A stretch of 64,000 bases of DNA from Pedobacter mendelii (lineage in GTDB: Bacteria > Bacteroidota > Bacteroidia > Sphingobacteriales > Sphingobacteriaceae): the NCBI RefSeq assembly GCF_014635725.1, contig NZ_BMDJ01000005.1, forward strand, positions 186,001-250,000. Reading direction: 5' to 3'. The translations under genes and the position numbers were made by a program. Under the pieces are notes generated by a model. It made no database searches and was not told the DNA's origin. It worked only from the letters and a program-made list of their open reading frames with translations. Below, piece by piece: positions 44,818-52,592 of the stretch (position 1 is the stretch's first letter; each line of letters opens with the position of its first letter).

Positions 44818-46724
44818 TGGTAAAATTAATTGGTTTTATTTTATTCTTTTTATCTTCATTATCAGGCTTTACACAAGATAATTATGATTCGGATTTAATT
44901 CCTTCAACGCTTAAAAATCGGGCAAATGCAGTTATTAGAAATGAAGAAACTATGGTTGATATGCGTTCTACCGATAATGTTTTACGCTCTGTTAAGCAAG
45001 CAATTACCGTACTAAATAAAAATGGGGAAGATAATGCCAGGTTAGTGTTGTTTTATGATAGAAATACAGCGATAAAAAGTATTAAAGGAGAGGTTTATAA
45101 TGCATCTGGAATATTAACCAAAAAATTTTCTCAAAGTAATTTCAGAGATGAAAGCACTGCAGATGGATTTTCGCTTTTTGTAGATAGTAGGGTGAAGCAT
45201 TACCTTCCTAACGAGAGCACTTACCCCTACACTGTTGTATATACGTATGAAATTAAATACAAACAAAATTTAATTATTCCCGATTGGGTTCCGAAAACTG
45301 CAGATGACATATCTGTAGAAAAAAGTACCTATACATTTATTTGCAAACCTGGTGATGAGCTAAGAATTAAAACTCAAAGTTATACCGGTAAGCCCGAAGA
45401 AATTATAAATGATAAGCAAAAAACAATTTTTTGGAAAGTGAATAATTTACTTGCTGTAAAATCCGAACCCTATAGTCCGAATGCAGAAACTTACCAAACA
45501 AATGTTAAAATAGCACCAAAACAGTTTGATTATTACAATTACAAGGGAAGTTATACAAATTGGAATCAATTGGGTAAATGGGTTTATGATGATTTACTTA
45601 AAGGACGTTCTGCTCTAAGCCATTCAACAATAGAAACGATTAAAGAGTTGGTTAAAAATGAAACTACCGCCAAAGCCAAGGCAAAAAAGATTTATGAATA
45701 CATGCAAAATAAAACCCGATACATCAGTGTTCAAATTGGTATCGGAGGGTTTCAGCCTGTAACTGCAGCAGAAGTAGATCGACTTGGTTACGGAGATTGC
45801 AAAGCTCTAGTAAACTACACACAAAGTTTATTAAGTGTAGCCGGAATAGAATCTTATTATTGCGTTGTACAGGCTGGTAGTGAAAAAATAAGCCTCGATC
45901 CTAGTTTTGCCAGTATGATACAAGGTAATCATGTAATTTTGTGTATGCCATTAAAAGGTGATACCACCTGGCTTGAATGTACAAGTCAAAAAATACCCTT
46001 TGGTTTTTTAAGTGATTTTACTGATGATAGAATTGTTCTTGCTTGTACAGCTGAAGGTGGGAAATTATTAAGAACGCCTAAATTATCAAGTCAAGATAAT
46101 CGTCAAATTCGTTATGCAGAACTAACAATTCTATCAAACGGAGATGCAAATGGTAAAATAAAAACGGTTTTTTCAGGATTACAATACAATACTAATGAAG
46201 ATATTATTGGCAAGCCTCTTGCCGAGCAGCAAAAACTATTAAATAATATCTATAATGTTGATAACATTAATTTTAGCTCTGTTGATTATGTTCAAAAGAA
46301 AGGTATTTATCCTGAAATTGATGAAAATATTACATTAAATATAAGAAGTTATGCATCAATTAATAACCATAAAATGCTGTTACAACTTAATGCTTTTAAT
46401 GTAAAAAGTAGCATATCAGAATTAAGAAACAGAATACAACCCGTTTACATCAATCGGGGCTTTGTTGAAGAAGACACAATTACTTACAATCTTCCTGAAG
46501 AGATTTTAACAGATTTGCTTCCTGAAAACGATAAAAATATAAAAACTCCTTTTGGCGAATATATTTGTAAAACAACCTTAAATGGAAAGAAATTAACCTA
46601 TTATCGAAAATTTATTATTAATGACGGTACTTTTCCGCCGCAGGCTTATTCAAATTTTTCTAAGTTTATTAATGATGTAAACTCAGCAGATAATTACAAA
46701 GTGATACTTAGCTTAAAAAAATAA
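44817..46724 (+). CDS. DUF3857 transglutaminase-like secreted protein
   Basis: 635 residues with a signal peptide ending SLSGFTQ. Layout is as in the preceding gene: DUF3857 beta domain, then a transglutaminase-like core. Here the nucleophile is kept in LGYGDCKALVNYTQSLL, with the histidine in GNHVILCMPL and an acidic residue in TTWLECTSQ (glutamate rather than the usual aspartate). It looks catalytically plausible, unlike its upstream partner. Substrate unknown; cell-envelope protein cross-linking or cleavage is inference. The 3' end overlaps a 40-residue frame on the opposite strand by 17 bases. Confidence 0.87.
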   Translation: MVKLIGFILFFLSSLSGFTQDNYDSDLIPSTLKNRANAVIRNEETMVDMRSTDNVLRSVKQAITVLNKNGEDNARLVLFYDRNTAIKSIKGEVYNASGILTKKFSQSNFRDESTADGFSLFVDSRVKHYLPNESTYPYTVVYTYEIKYKQNLIIPDWVPKTADDISVEKSTYTFICKPGDELRIKTQSYTGKPEEIINDKQKTIFWKVNNLLAVKSEPYSPNAETYQTNVKIAPKQFDYYNYKGSYTNWNQLGKWVYDDLLKGRSALSHSTIETIKELVKNETTAKAKAKKIYEYMQNKTRYISVQIGIGGFQPVTAAEVDRLGYGDCKALVNYTQSLLSVAGIESYYCVVQAGSEKISLDPSFASMIQGNHVILCMPLKGDTTWLECTSQKIPFGFLSDFTDDRIVLACTAEGGKLLRTPKLSSQDNRQIRYAELTILSNGDANGKIKTVFSGLQYNTNEDIIGKPLAEQQKLLNNIYNVDNINFSSVDYVQKKGIYPEIDENITLNIRSYASINNHKMLLQLNAFNVKSSISELRNRIQPVYINRGFVEEDTITYNLPEEILTDLLPENDKNIKTPFGEYICKTTLNGKKLTYYRKFIINDGTFPPQAYSNFSKFINDVNSADNYKVILSLKK

Positions 46725-46830
46725 TACCGAGGGTTATTCCTACAATCATTATTAAATACATTAAAATTTCTGTAGAGGCAAAGCGTTTGTACTTTGTCCA
46801 AAACGAATAATCTTTATCTTGATTGGGCAT
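46708..46830 (-). CDS. Small single-pass membrane protein, 40 aa
   Basis: The frame starts with ATG at 46830 and encodes a hydrophilic head, MPNQDKDYSFWTKYKRFAST, and then one hydrophobic helix of about 17 residues (EILMYLIMIVGITLGIIFLS). A positively charged stretch before the helix suggests the N-terminus stays in the cytosol. It lies 36 bases after the SDR gene stop on the same strand, so cotranscription is possible, and its last 17 bases overlap the end of the convergent DUF3857 gene. The clean amphipathic layout argues for a real gene, but I do not recognise it. Confidence 0.5.
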   Translation of the reverse strand: MPNQDKDYSFWTKYKRFASTEILMYLIMIVGITLGIIFLS

Positions 46831-46866
46831 GATTTAAAGTTGATGCACAAAAATAGGAATTTAGAT

Positions 46867-48318
46867 TTAAATATTTTGTTGTTTAAAGGTTGTGATTTGT
46901 TTCGCCATACCTTTAAAAAGAACAATATGGAATGGCCACATTGCATACCAGTACATTCTGCCCCATAAACCTTTCGGTCTGAATGTGGCAATTTGCGATA
47001 AAAATGCTTTGCCGTGAAGCTCTACCAATTTTAGTTCCAGCCATGCTTCGCCAGGAACCTTCATTTCAGCAAACAAAAGCAACCTTTTATTTTTTTTATC
47101 GGCTAAAAGTACACGCCAGAAATCGAGTACATCACCTGCCTGAATATCTACATTACTTGTTCTTCCACGCCTTGCACCTACACCACCAAACATTTTATCT
47201 AAAAAGCCTCTAAAATGCCAGAGCCAGTCCATATAATACCATCCTCTATTGCCGCCGATACTCCAGATATTTTCAAAAACCTCTTCTGCTTTACGCTCAA
47301 AAGGCATTTTTACTTTATATTCTAATGTTCCATTTTGAGGAACTTTTATTTGATCCATAAAATTCGTATCCAAGTAGCCACGATTTAATGCATCTTTCCA
47401 ACTTGAAACAATAGAATTTTGGTCAATTTTTTCGAAAGCCAAATGCAGCGATTCTGCATAAGTTAAGCACTCGCGAGGAACAACATCATGTATTCTATCA
47501 TCTTTACACACCACCTCATTCTTCATGCTGTCAACTAAGCTTCGTGCCAGCGAATAAGGAACAGGCGTTATCATATTAAGCCATAAGGAAGATAATCTTG
47601 GTGTTAAAACAGGTACAGTAAAAATCCATCTTTTTAAAGCACGCTCTTTAGCATAGCCCATCATCATTTCCCGGTAAGTTAAAATATCAGGCCCACCGAT
47701 ATCGAAGGTTTCATCGTATGCTTTCTCATTATGTAGAACGCCTATTAAATAAGCTAATACATCACGAATAGCAATTGGCTGGCATCTTGTTTTTACCCAT
47801 TTCGGCGTGATCATAACAGGTATTTTTTCTGTTAAATCCCTAATAATTTCAAAAGAAGCACTCCCAGACCCAATAATTATTGCAGCACGCAGAATAGTGC
47901 ATGAAATTTCTGATAATTTTAACTGTTCCTCAACAGCCAGTCTAGAACCTAAATGTTTGGATAAGTGTTCATCATTTGCAATTCCCGTAAGGTAAATGAT
48001 TTGCTTACAGTTTGTATTTTTTAATGTTGAAGAAAAATTTTCTGAAGATTTCTTCTCCATATCATCAAAGCCCGAACCACTTGAAGACATAGAGTGAACA
48101 AGGTAATATGCAGCATCAATATCGTTAGGAATTTCATTTAGGCTTTCGGCATCTAAGAGATTGCCAGTTATTATGGTAACCTGCCCACTCAAATCTGATT
48201 GATTAATAAATCGTCTTTTATCGCGAACCATACATACAACCTCATGATTTTGCTCTAAAAGGAGTGGTAATAATCTAGTTCCGATATAGCCGTTTGCTCC
48301 AGTTAATAATACTTTCAT
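46867..48318 (-). CDS. SDR-family oxidoreductase with DUF2867 C-terminal domain
   Basis: 483 residues. Residues 1-250 are an atypical short-chain dehydrogenase/NAD(P)H-binding domain with KVLLTGANGYIGTRLLP, AAYYLVHSMSSSGSGF and CQPIAIRDVLAYLIG. Residues 330-480 match DUF2867, including WSIGGNRGWYYMDWLWHFRG, DVLDFWRVL and FRPKGLWGRMYWYAMWPFH. Such two-domain proteins are widespread in Bacteroidota and actinobacteria; a membrane- or lipid-associated reductase role is often guessed but unproven. ATG at 48318, divergent from the L,D-transpeptidase gene. Confidence 0.87.
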   Translation of the reverse strand: MKVLLTGANGYIGTRLLPLLLEQNHEVVCMVRDKRRFINQSDLSGQVTIITGNLLDAESLNEIPNDIDAAYYLVHSMSSSGSGFDDMEKKSSENFSSTLKNTNCKQIIYLTGIANDEHLSKHLGSRLAVEEQLKLSEISCTILRAAIIIGSGSASFEIIRDLTEKIPVMITPKWVKTRCQPIAIRDVLAYLIGVLHNEKAYDETFDIGGPDILTYREMMMGYAKERALKRWIFTVPVLTPRLSSLWLNMITPVPYSLARSLVDSMKNEVVCKDDRIHDVVPRECLTYAESLHLAFEKIDQNSIVSSWKDALNRGYLDTNFMDQIKVPQNGTLEYKVKMPFERKAEEVFENIWSIGGNRGWYYMDWLWHFRGFLDKMFGGVGARRGRTSNVDIQAGDVLDFWRVLLADKKNKRLLLFAEMKVPGEAWLELKLVELHGKAFLSQIATFRPKGLWGRMYWYAMWPFHIVLFKGMAKQITTFKQQNI

Positions 48319-48460
48319 TTTTAATGATATTGATAGTAACAGATATGTGCTGTGCTTTGTTGTAAGTTAAGCGTAAATGATTTATTATCAATACTTCAGC
48401 AAGCTATAAAACTCAGCAAAAGTGTCATATTACTGTAAAGGGATATGGCAATAATTACTA

Positions 48461-48478
48461 TGTAACCGCCACGTTACA
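48461..48478. promoter_or_regulatory. Palindrome upstream of L,D-transpeptidase gene
   Basis: TGTAAC, spacer CGCCAC, GTTACA: perfect six-base inverted arms about 55 bases before the ATG at 48533 and 143 bases before the divergent SDR gene. It could be an operator for either gene. Nothing else is evident in 48319-48532. Confidence 0.35.
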
Positions 48479-48532
48479 ATAATAATCATATTTGAGCGTA
48501 AATATTCTTGATATTCAAATAAACATCCCTGA

Positions 48533-49333
48533 ATGAAAAAAAATATAATGGGCTTTGTTATGACCTTAATATTAGGAATTAGCATAGTTGGAACGGGCTT
48601 TAAAGTGGTGGAGCATCCACAAAAAAACCAAACATTTTTTATTAAAAATAATTCTGATACTGATAGTTTGTACACGCAGTATATATCTGAAATTTATCGC
48701 AGCATTCACTTAGATTCTGTAGGATTAAATTTCAATGTTTTTGAGAAAGCATTGACCGGTTACTACAACATTAAATCTCAAGGATTGTTAAATACAAAAT
48801 CTATATTAACAATTGCCGATTTTGACCAGGAAAGCATCAAAAAGCGACTTTACATTATCGATTTAAATAAAAAAGAATTGATTTTGAATACTTGGGTTGC
48901 ACACGGACAAAATAGTGGTGGAGATAAACCAGATTATTTTTCTAACGCTGTAAATTCCAATACCAGCAGTTTGGGTTTCTATTTAACCGGCGAAGTTTAT
49001 TTCGGTAAACATGGCCGCTCTTTAAAATTGGATGGTATGGATTTTGGATTTAACAATAATGCCCGCGAACGTGCTATTGTGGTGCATGGTGCAGATTATG
49101 TATGCCAAAACAGTATAAACCAATTGGGCAGATTAGGTAGAAGTCAGGGTTGCCCTGCAGTTGCAACTAAACTTGCAAATACCGTTATTAATGCAATTGC
49201 TGATAAAACAATTTTATTTATCAATAGCACTGCTCAACCCTATACTTCTCAATATTTAAACGAAACATTGGCCGCCGGCATTGCGCTAAATCAGAACCAG
49301 TTTTTTGCTTCTAATTTTAATTTATTGGATTAA
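48533..49333 (+). CDS. Murein L,D-transpeptidase catalytic domain family protein (YkuD_2)
   Basis: 266 residues with an N-terminal membrane/signal segment (MGFVMTLILGISIVGTGFKV). The catalytic part resembles the YkuD_2 family: RLYIIDLNKKELILNTWVAH, a glycine-rich GQNSGGDKPDYF, AIVVHGADYVC with the histidine, and GRSQGCPAV with the nucleophilic cysteine. Such proteins form 3-3 cross-links or trim peptidoglycan in the periplasm. ATG at 48533. Monocistronic; the palindrome at 48461-48478 lies in its promoter region. Confidence 0.88.
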   Translation: MKKNIMGFVMTLILGISIVGTGFKVVEHPQKNQTFFIKNNSDTDSLYTQYISEIYRSIHLDSVGLNFNVFEKALTGYYNIKSQGLLNTKSILTIADFDQESIKKRLYIIDLNKKELILNTWVAHGQNSGGDKPDYFSNAVNSNTSSLGFYLTGEVYFGKHGRSLKLDGMDFGFNNNARERAIVVHGADYVCQNSINQLGRLGRSQGCPAVATKLANTVINAIADKTILFINSTAQPYTSQYLNETLAAGIALNQNQFFASNFNLLD

Positions 49334-49423
49334 ACGCAGGTTTCAACGTTTTTGAAATAGGCATTGATTAAAGAAATCGTTGTTTACGTTTTTATTGATT
49401 TGGAAATGAGTGCTTCGGTAATA

Positions 49424-49510
49424 CTTGGGGAGCTGTAGTCCTGCTGTACCTCCAAGCCCGATGAAAAATCGGGGCTTTCCGTCCCATCAGGTTTAGAAAT
49501 TAAATTTGAT
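49424..49510. repeat. Probable dispersed intergenic repeat with hairpin
   Basis: This G/C-richer stretch contains AGCCCGAT, loop GAAAA, ATCGGGGCT (49455-49476) flanked by GTAGTCCTGCTGTACC and TTTCCGTCCCATCAGG. Composition stands out from the AT-rich neighbours, no frame crosses it, and the form resembles intergenic elements common in Pedobacter relatives. It could also act as terminator for the L,D-transpeptidase gene. Confidence 0.4.
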
Positions 49511-49566
49511 GCTTTTGGGAAAATCATTAGAAAACAGAAAATTGTTCATGATTTACGAATGCTAAT

Positions 49567-50007
49567 TCAGGTTTTTAAGTTTCTTTTTCCTAAATTTTTG
49601 GGAAATATCCATATTGTAAAATTAACGAAGCGTCCAACAAAATCCCAAAGCCATCGATTGCTATCTAAATGTTTCTCTCCGCAGTCGATTATTTCAGCTC
49701 GTTCGATGCCTTTTTGAACAAGCTTTTTTATCCACGATATATTGATATGCTTCTTTATTACCAATCCAATATAATCACTAAAGATATGAGCCCAAATTTC
49801 TACAACGAATGATTTGTTGTTAATATCTAATGATTTACCAATGACTTCTTTATAATCGGCCTTAATAGTTTCAACAAGTTTAAATGTTCTTAATTTAACA
49901 TCTTCGTTTAAATAATTCCATAGATTTTTATCGCTATACAAACGCACAATACCTTTATCAAGGCTAACTTTAATTTCGAAGTTTTCTAAATTGTAAATCT
50001 TATCCAT
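49567..50007 (-). CDS. Hypothetical protein, 146 aa
   Basis: From the ATG at 50007 (MDKIYNLENFEIKVSLDKGI); a longer frame from a TTG at 50079 adds 24 residues of doubtful origin. The protein is a soluble mix of helices and strands with FVVEIWAHIFSDYIGLVIKK and a basic end (IFPKNLGKRNLKT). No signal peptide, cysteine cluster or known motif. Lysine- and isoleucine-rich codon use is somewhat more AT-rich than the flanking genes, and it sits beside a repeat element, which hints at an accessory gene. I do not recognise it. Confidence 0.55.
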   Translation of the reverse strand: MDKIYNLENFEIKVSLDKGIVRLYSDKNLWNYLNEDVKLRTFKLVETIKADYKEVIGKSLDINNKSFVVEIWAHIFSDYIGLVIKKHINISWIKKLVQKGIERAEIIDCGEKHLDSNRWLWDFVGRFVNFTIWIFPKNLGKRNLKT

Positions 50008-50170
50008 TTGATAATTAATGATTGTTAGACAAATAAGTTGTATAAATGTTAGTTTTCGATTTGAATTTTTATATAACAATGCAATCCCTTCGGAATTTTT
50101 GTGAATAATTTTTTAAACGCTGCTCGAATAATTTTAATCATCTTTGAGGTTTTAAAAGCTAAACCTATTA

Positions 50171-52024
50171 ATGAAAATTGTTATTGCAGAAAAGCCATCT
50201 GTTGGTCGCGAACTTGCCAAAGTTTTTGGAGCAACCACCAGAAAAGACGGATATATAGAAGGAAAAGGATATTCTTTTACCTGGGCTTTCGGGCATTTGC
50301 TGCAATTGGCACCACCACAAGATTATGGTTTTATTGGCTGGCGAAAACAGCATTTACCCATGTTGCCTGCTAAATTTAAACTCGCCATTAGAAAGATAAA
50401 AACGAAAGATGGTTTTGTTGAAGATCCTGCCGTTAGAAAGCAGCTTGATACCATTAAAAAACTTTTTGATGAAGCTACGGAAATCATCGTAGCTACCGAT
50501 GCGGGACGAGAGGGCGAATTAATCTTTAGGTATATTTATTACTATTTAAAATGTAAAAAGCCTTTTAAACGCCTTTGGATTTCATCGCAAACAGATGAAG
50601 CCATTAAAGATGGATTTAGGAATTTAAAACCAGGGACAGATTACGATACATTATTTAATTCAGCACACTGCCGCTCAGAGTCTGATTGGCTAGTGGGTAT
50701 GAATGCAACACAAGCGCTCAGTATATCTGCGGGAAACAGAACTGTGCTATCGCTTGGTCGGGTGCAAACGCCTACCCTAGCCATGATATGTGCTCGCTTT
50801 TTGGAGATAAAGAATTTTGTACCACAAACGTATTTTCAAATTAGCATACAACTTATTAAAGATGAGCAGACCTTTAAAGCAGTTTCTGTAACAAATTACA
50901 AAGATAAAAGCGAAGTTGAGGGTATTTTTAAACTCGTTGAAGATGTCGCATCAGGTTTTCCTATTGGCGGAAATATTATTGCGGTTGAGGCAAAACCAAG
51001 AAAAGAGCCACCACCCCTTTTGCATGATTTAAGTTCATTGCAACAAGAAGCAAATAAGAAAAAAGGTTTTACTGCCGATCAAACTTTAAATATTTTACAA
51101 AATCTTTATGAGAGTAAATTGGTTTCCTATCCGCGTACAGGAAGCCGATACATTGGCGATGATGTTTTTGCCGGTGTACCAGCGCTGATAGATAAATTTA
51201 TAAATCATCCTGAATTTGGTAAACAAGCTCAGTTTTTACAAACTGTATCCTTAAATAAAAGGAGTGTAAATGCTAAGAAAGTAACCGATCACCATGCTGT
51301 TCTTCCTACTGGCGAAGAAGCTTATGGTTTAAACGCCGACAAACAAGCTGTTTATGATATGGTTGTAGGTAGGATGCTCGAAGCTTTTCATCAGGAGTGT
51401 TTAAAAGAAGTAACAAAAATCACCATTCAATCTGCAACTACTTTTATGGCCAATGGAACTGTAATTCGATCGGCAGGTTGGCGTTCTGTTTACAACGAAA
51501 CAGAAGATGATAAAAAAGATGAAGACAACGTTGCTTTACCAAAAGTTGCTGTTGGCGAACAATTGCCAATCGTTGAAAAAACACTTTTAGAAAAACAAAC
51601 TAAGCCTAAATCAATGTTTAATGAAGCTTCTTTACTTAAAGCACTTGAAACTTCAGGTAAAGAAATAGAAGATGAAGAATTGCGTTATGCAATGAAAGAT
51701 AGTGGCTTAGGAACTCCTGCCACCAGGGCATCGATTATTGAAACATTAATTGCAAGAGAATATATTATCCGTGAAAAGAGAAATCTGCTACCAACAAATA
51801 AAGGCCTTGCCGTTTACGAAGTGGTTAAGAATAAGCAAATAGCGCAACCAGAATTAACAGGGCAATGGGAGAAACGTTTGGAAGAAATCCGTACGGGGGC
51901 TTCTGTTAAAGATTTTAAGGCAGAAATAACGGAATATACAAAAGCAATTACGAGCGAGCTACTAATTGCGGGTGCAGGTATTTTAGGAAAGCTAGAAGAA
52001 AGAAAACCTGAGAAAGTTAGTTAG
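50171..52024 (+). CDS. topB: DNA topoisomerase III
   Basis: 617 residues. Type IA topoisomerase: TOPRIM domain with MKIVIAEKPSVGRELAKVFG and IIVATDAGREGELIFRYIY (the acidic DxDxE equivalent), and the cleavage tyrosine in LVSYPRTGSRY (about Y320). SLGRVQTPTLAMICARF and DSGLGTPATRASIIETLI are standard TopB blocks. No zinc-finger tail, typical for short TopB forms. It resolves recombination and replication intermediates, often with RecQ, which is present at 21-23 kb. ATG at 50171; the stop overlaps the convergent receiver gene by four bases. Confidence 0.95.
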   Translation: MKIVIAEKPSVGRELAKVFGATTRKDGYIEGKGYSFTWAFGHLLQLAPPQDYGFIGWRKQHLPMLPAKFKLAIRKIKTKDGFVEDPAVRKQLDTIKKLFDEATEIIVATDAGREGELIFRYIYYYLKCKKPFKRLWISSQTDEAIKDGFRNLKPGTDYDTLFNSAHCRSESDWLVGMNATQALSISAGNRTVLSLGRVQTPTLAMICARFLEIKNFVPQTYFQISIQLIKDEQTFKAVSVTNYKDKSEVEGIFKLVEDVASGFPIGGNIIAVEAKPRKEPPPLLHDLSSLQQEANKKKGFTADQTLNILQNLYESKLVSYPRTGSRYIGDDVFAGVPALIDKFINHPEFGKQAQFLQTVSLNKRSVNAKKVTDHHAVLPTGEEAYGLNADKQAVYDMVVGRMLEAFHQECLKEVTKITIQSATTFMANGTVIRSAGWRSVYNETEDDKKDEDNVALPKVAVGEQLPIVEKTLLEKQTKPKSMFNEASLLKALETSGKEIEDEELRYAMKDSGLGTPATRASIIETLIAREYIIREKRNLLPTNKGLAVYEVVKNKQIAQPELTGQWEKRLEEIRTGASVKDFKAEITEYTKAITSELLIAGAGILGKLEERKPEKVS

Positions 52025-52395
52025 AGCAGGGTTTCGATAATTTCTTTTGCGTAAGTATTCATGTGCTCATCTTTTTGTATAAAGCCAATTGCCCCTGCAG
52101 CTAAATATGCAGGTCCTAAAGTTTTTTTATCATTTCCACTAAACATTATAATCTTTAAGCTGGGGTGTTCTTTAATAAAATCAATAATCGTTTGAGGGGA
52201 ACTATCACCATTAGGCATATTTATATCTAGCAAAAGTAAATCAAATTTTTCTTCGCGAAGTAAGTTTTGAGTATCTAATAGATTGGTAGTTTGCTTGATA
52301 TGCGGGCTAACTAAATACTTTACAAAAAAGCCTCGCATTACCATTCGCATTAATTCATTGTCGTCGGCAATTAGAATTTTAAGATTTTCTTTCAT
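52021..52395 (-). CDS. Stand-alone response regulator receiver protein
   Basis: 124 residues, one receiver domain and nothing else. The acidic pocket is IADDNELMRM, the phosphorylated aspartate lies in LLLLDINMPNGDSS, the switch residue in IIMFSGND and the lysine in IGFIQKDE. With no output domain it may act as a CheY-like or phosphorelay intermediate. No histidine kinase is adjacent; the LytS-type kinase at 60 kb is a different system. ATG at 52395. Confidence 0.88.
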   Translation of the reverse strand: MKENLKILIADDNELMRMVMRGFFVKYLVSPHIKQTTNLLDTQNLLREEKFDLLLLDINMPNGDSSPQTIIDFIKEHPSLKIIMFSGNDKKTLGPAYLAAGAIGFIQKDEHMNTYAKEIIETLL

Positions 52396-52592
52396 TCAGG
52401 GGATGATTTTTGAGTCTTTGTTTAAAATCATTTAACTATTATCAAACACCAATTCAATATTAATAAACAAAATTAATAATGCAAATAGTATTGTGTTAAA
52501 TATTAACAAGATATAAGAATGGGATGATTAATCAAAAATAGTAAATTTATTCTGTTCAGGATAAAAAAGGAATAATGTTAACGAATTTGCTT

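Noticed and set aside
50101..50373. 90-residue plus-strand frame overlapping the topB start
   Set aside because: Out of frame with topB, which has strong TOPRIM motifs from its first residues.
52410..52440. TTGTTTAAAA near the receiver gene as a second CarH half-site
   Set aside because: Only a half-site with no inverted partner; such AT-rich decamers are expected by chance here.
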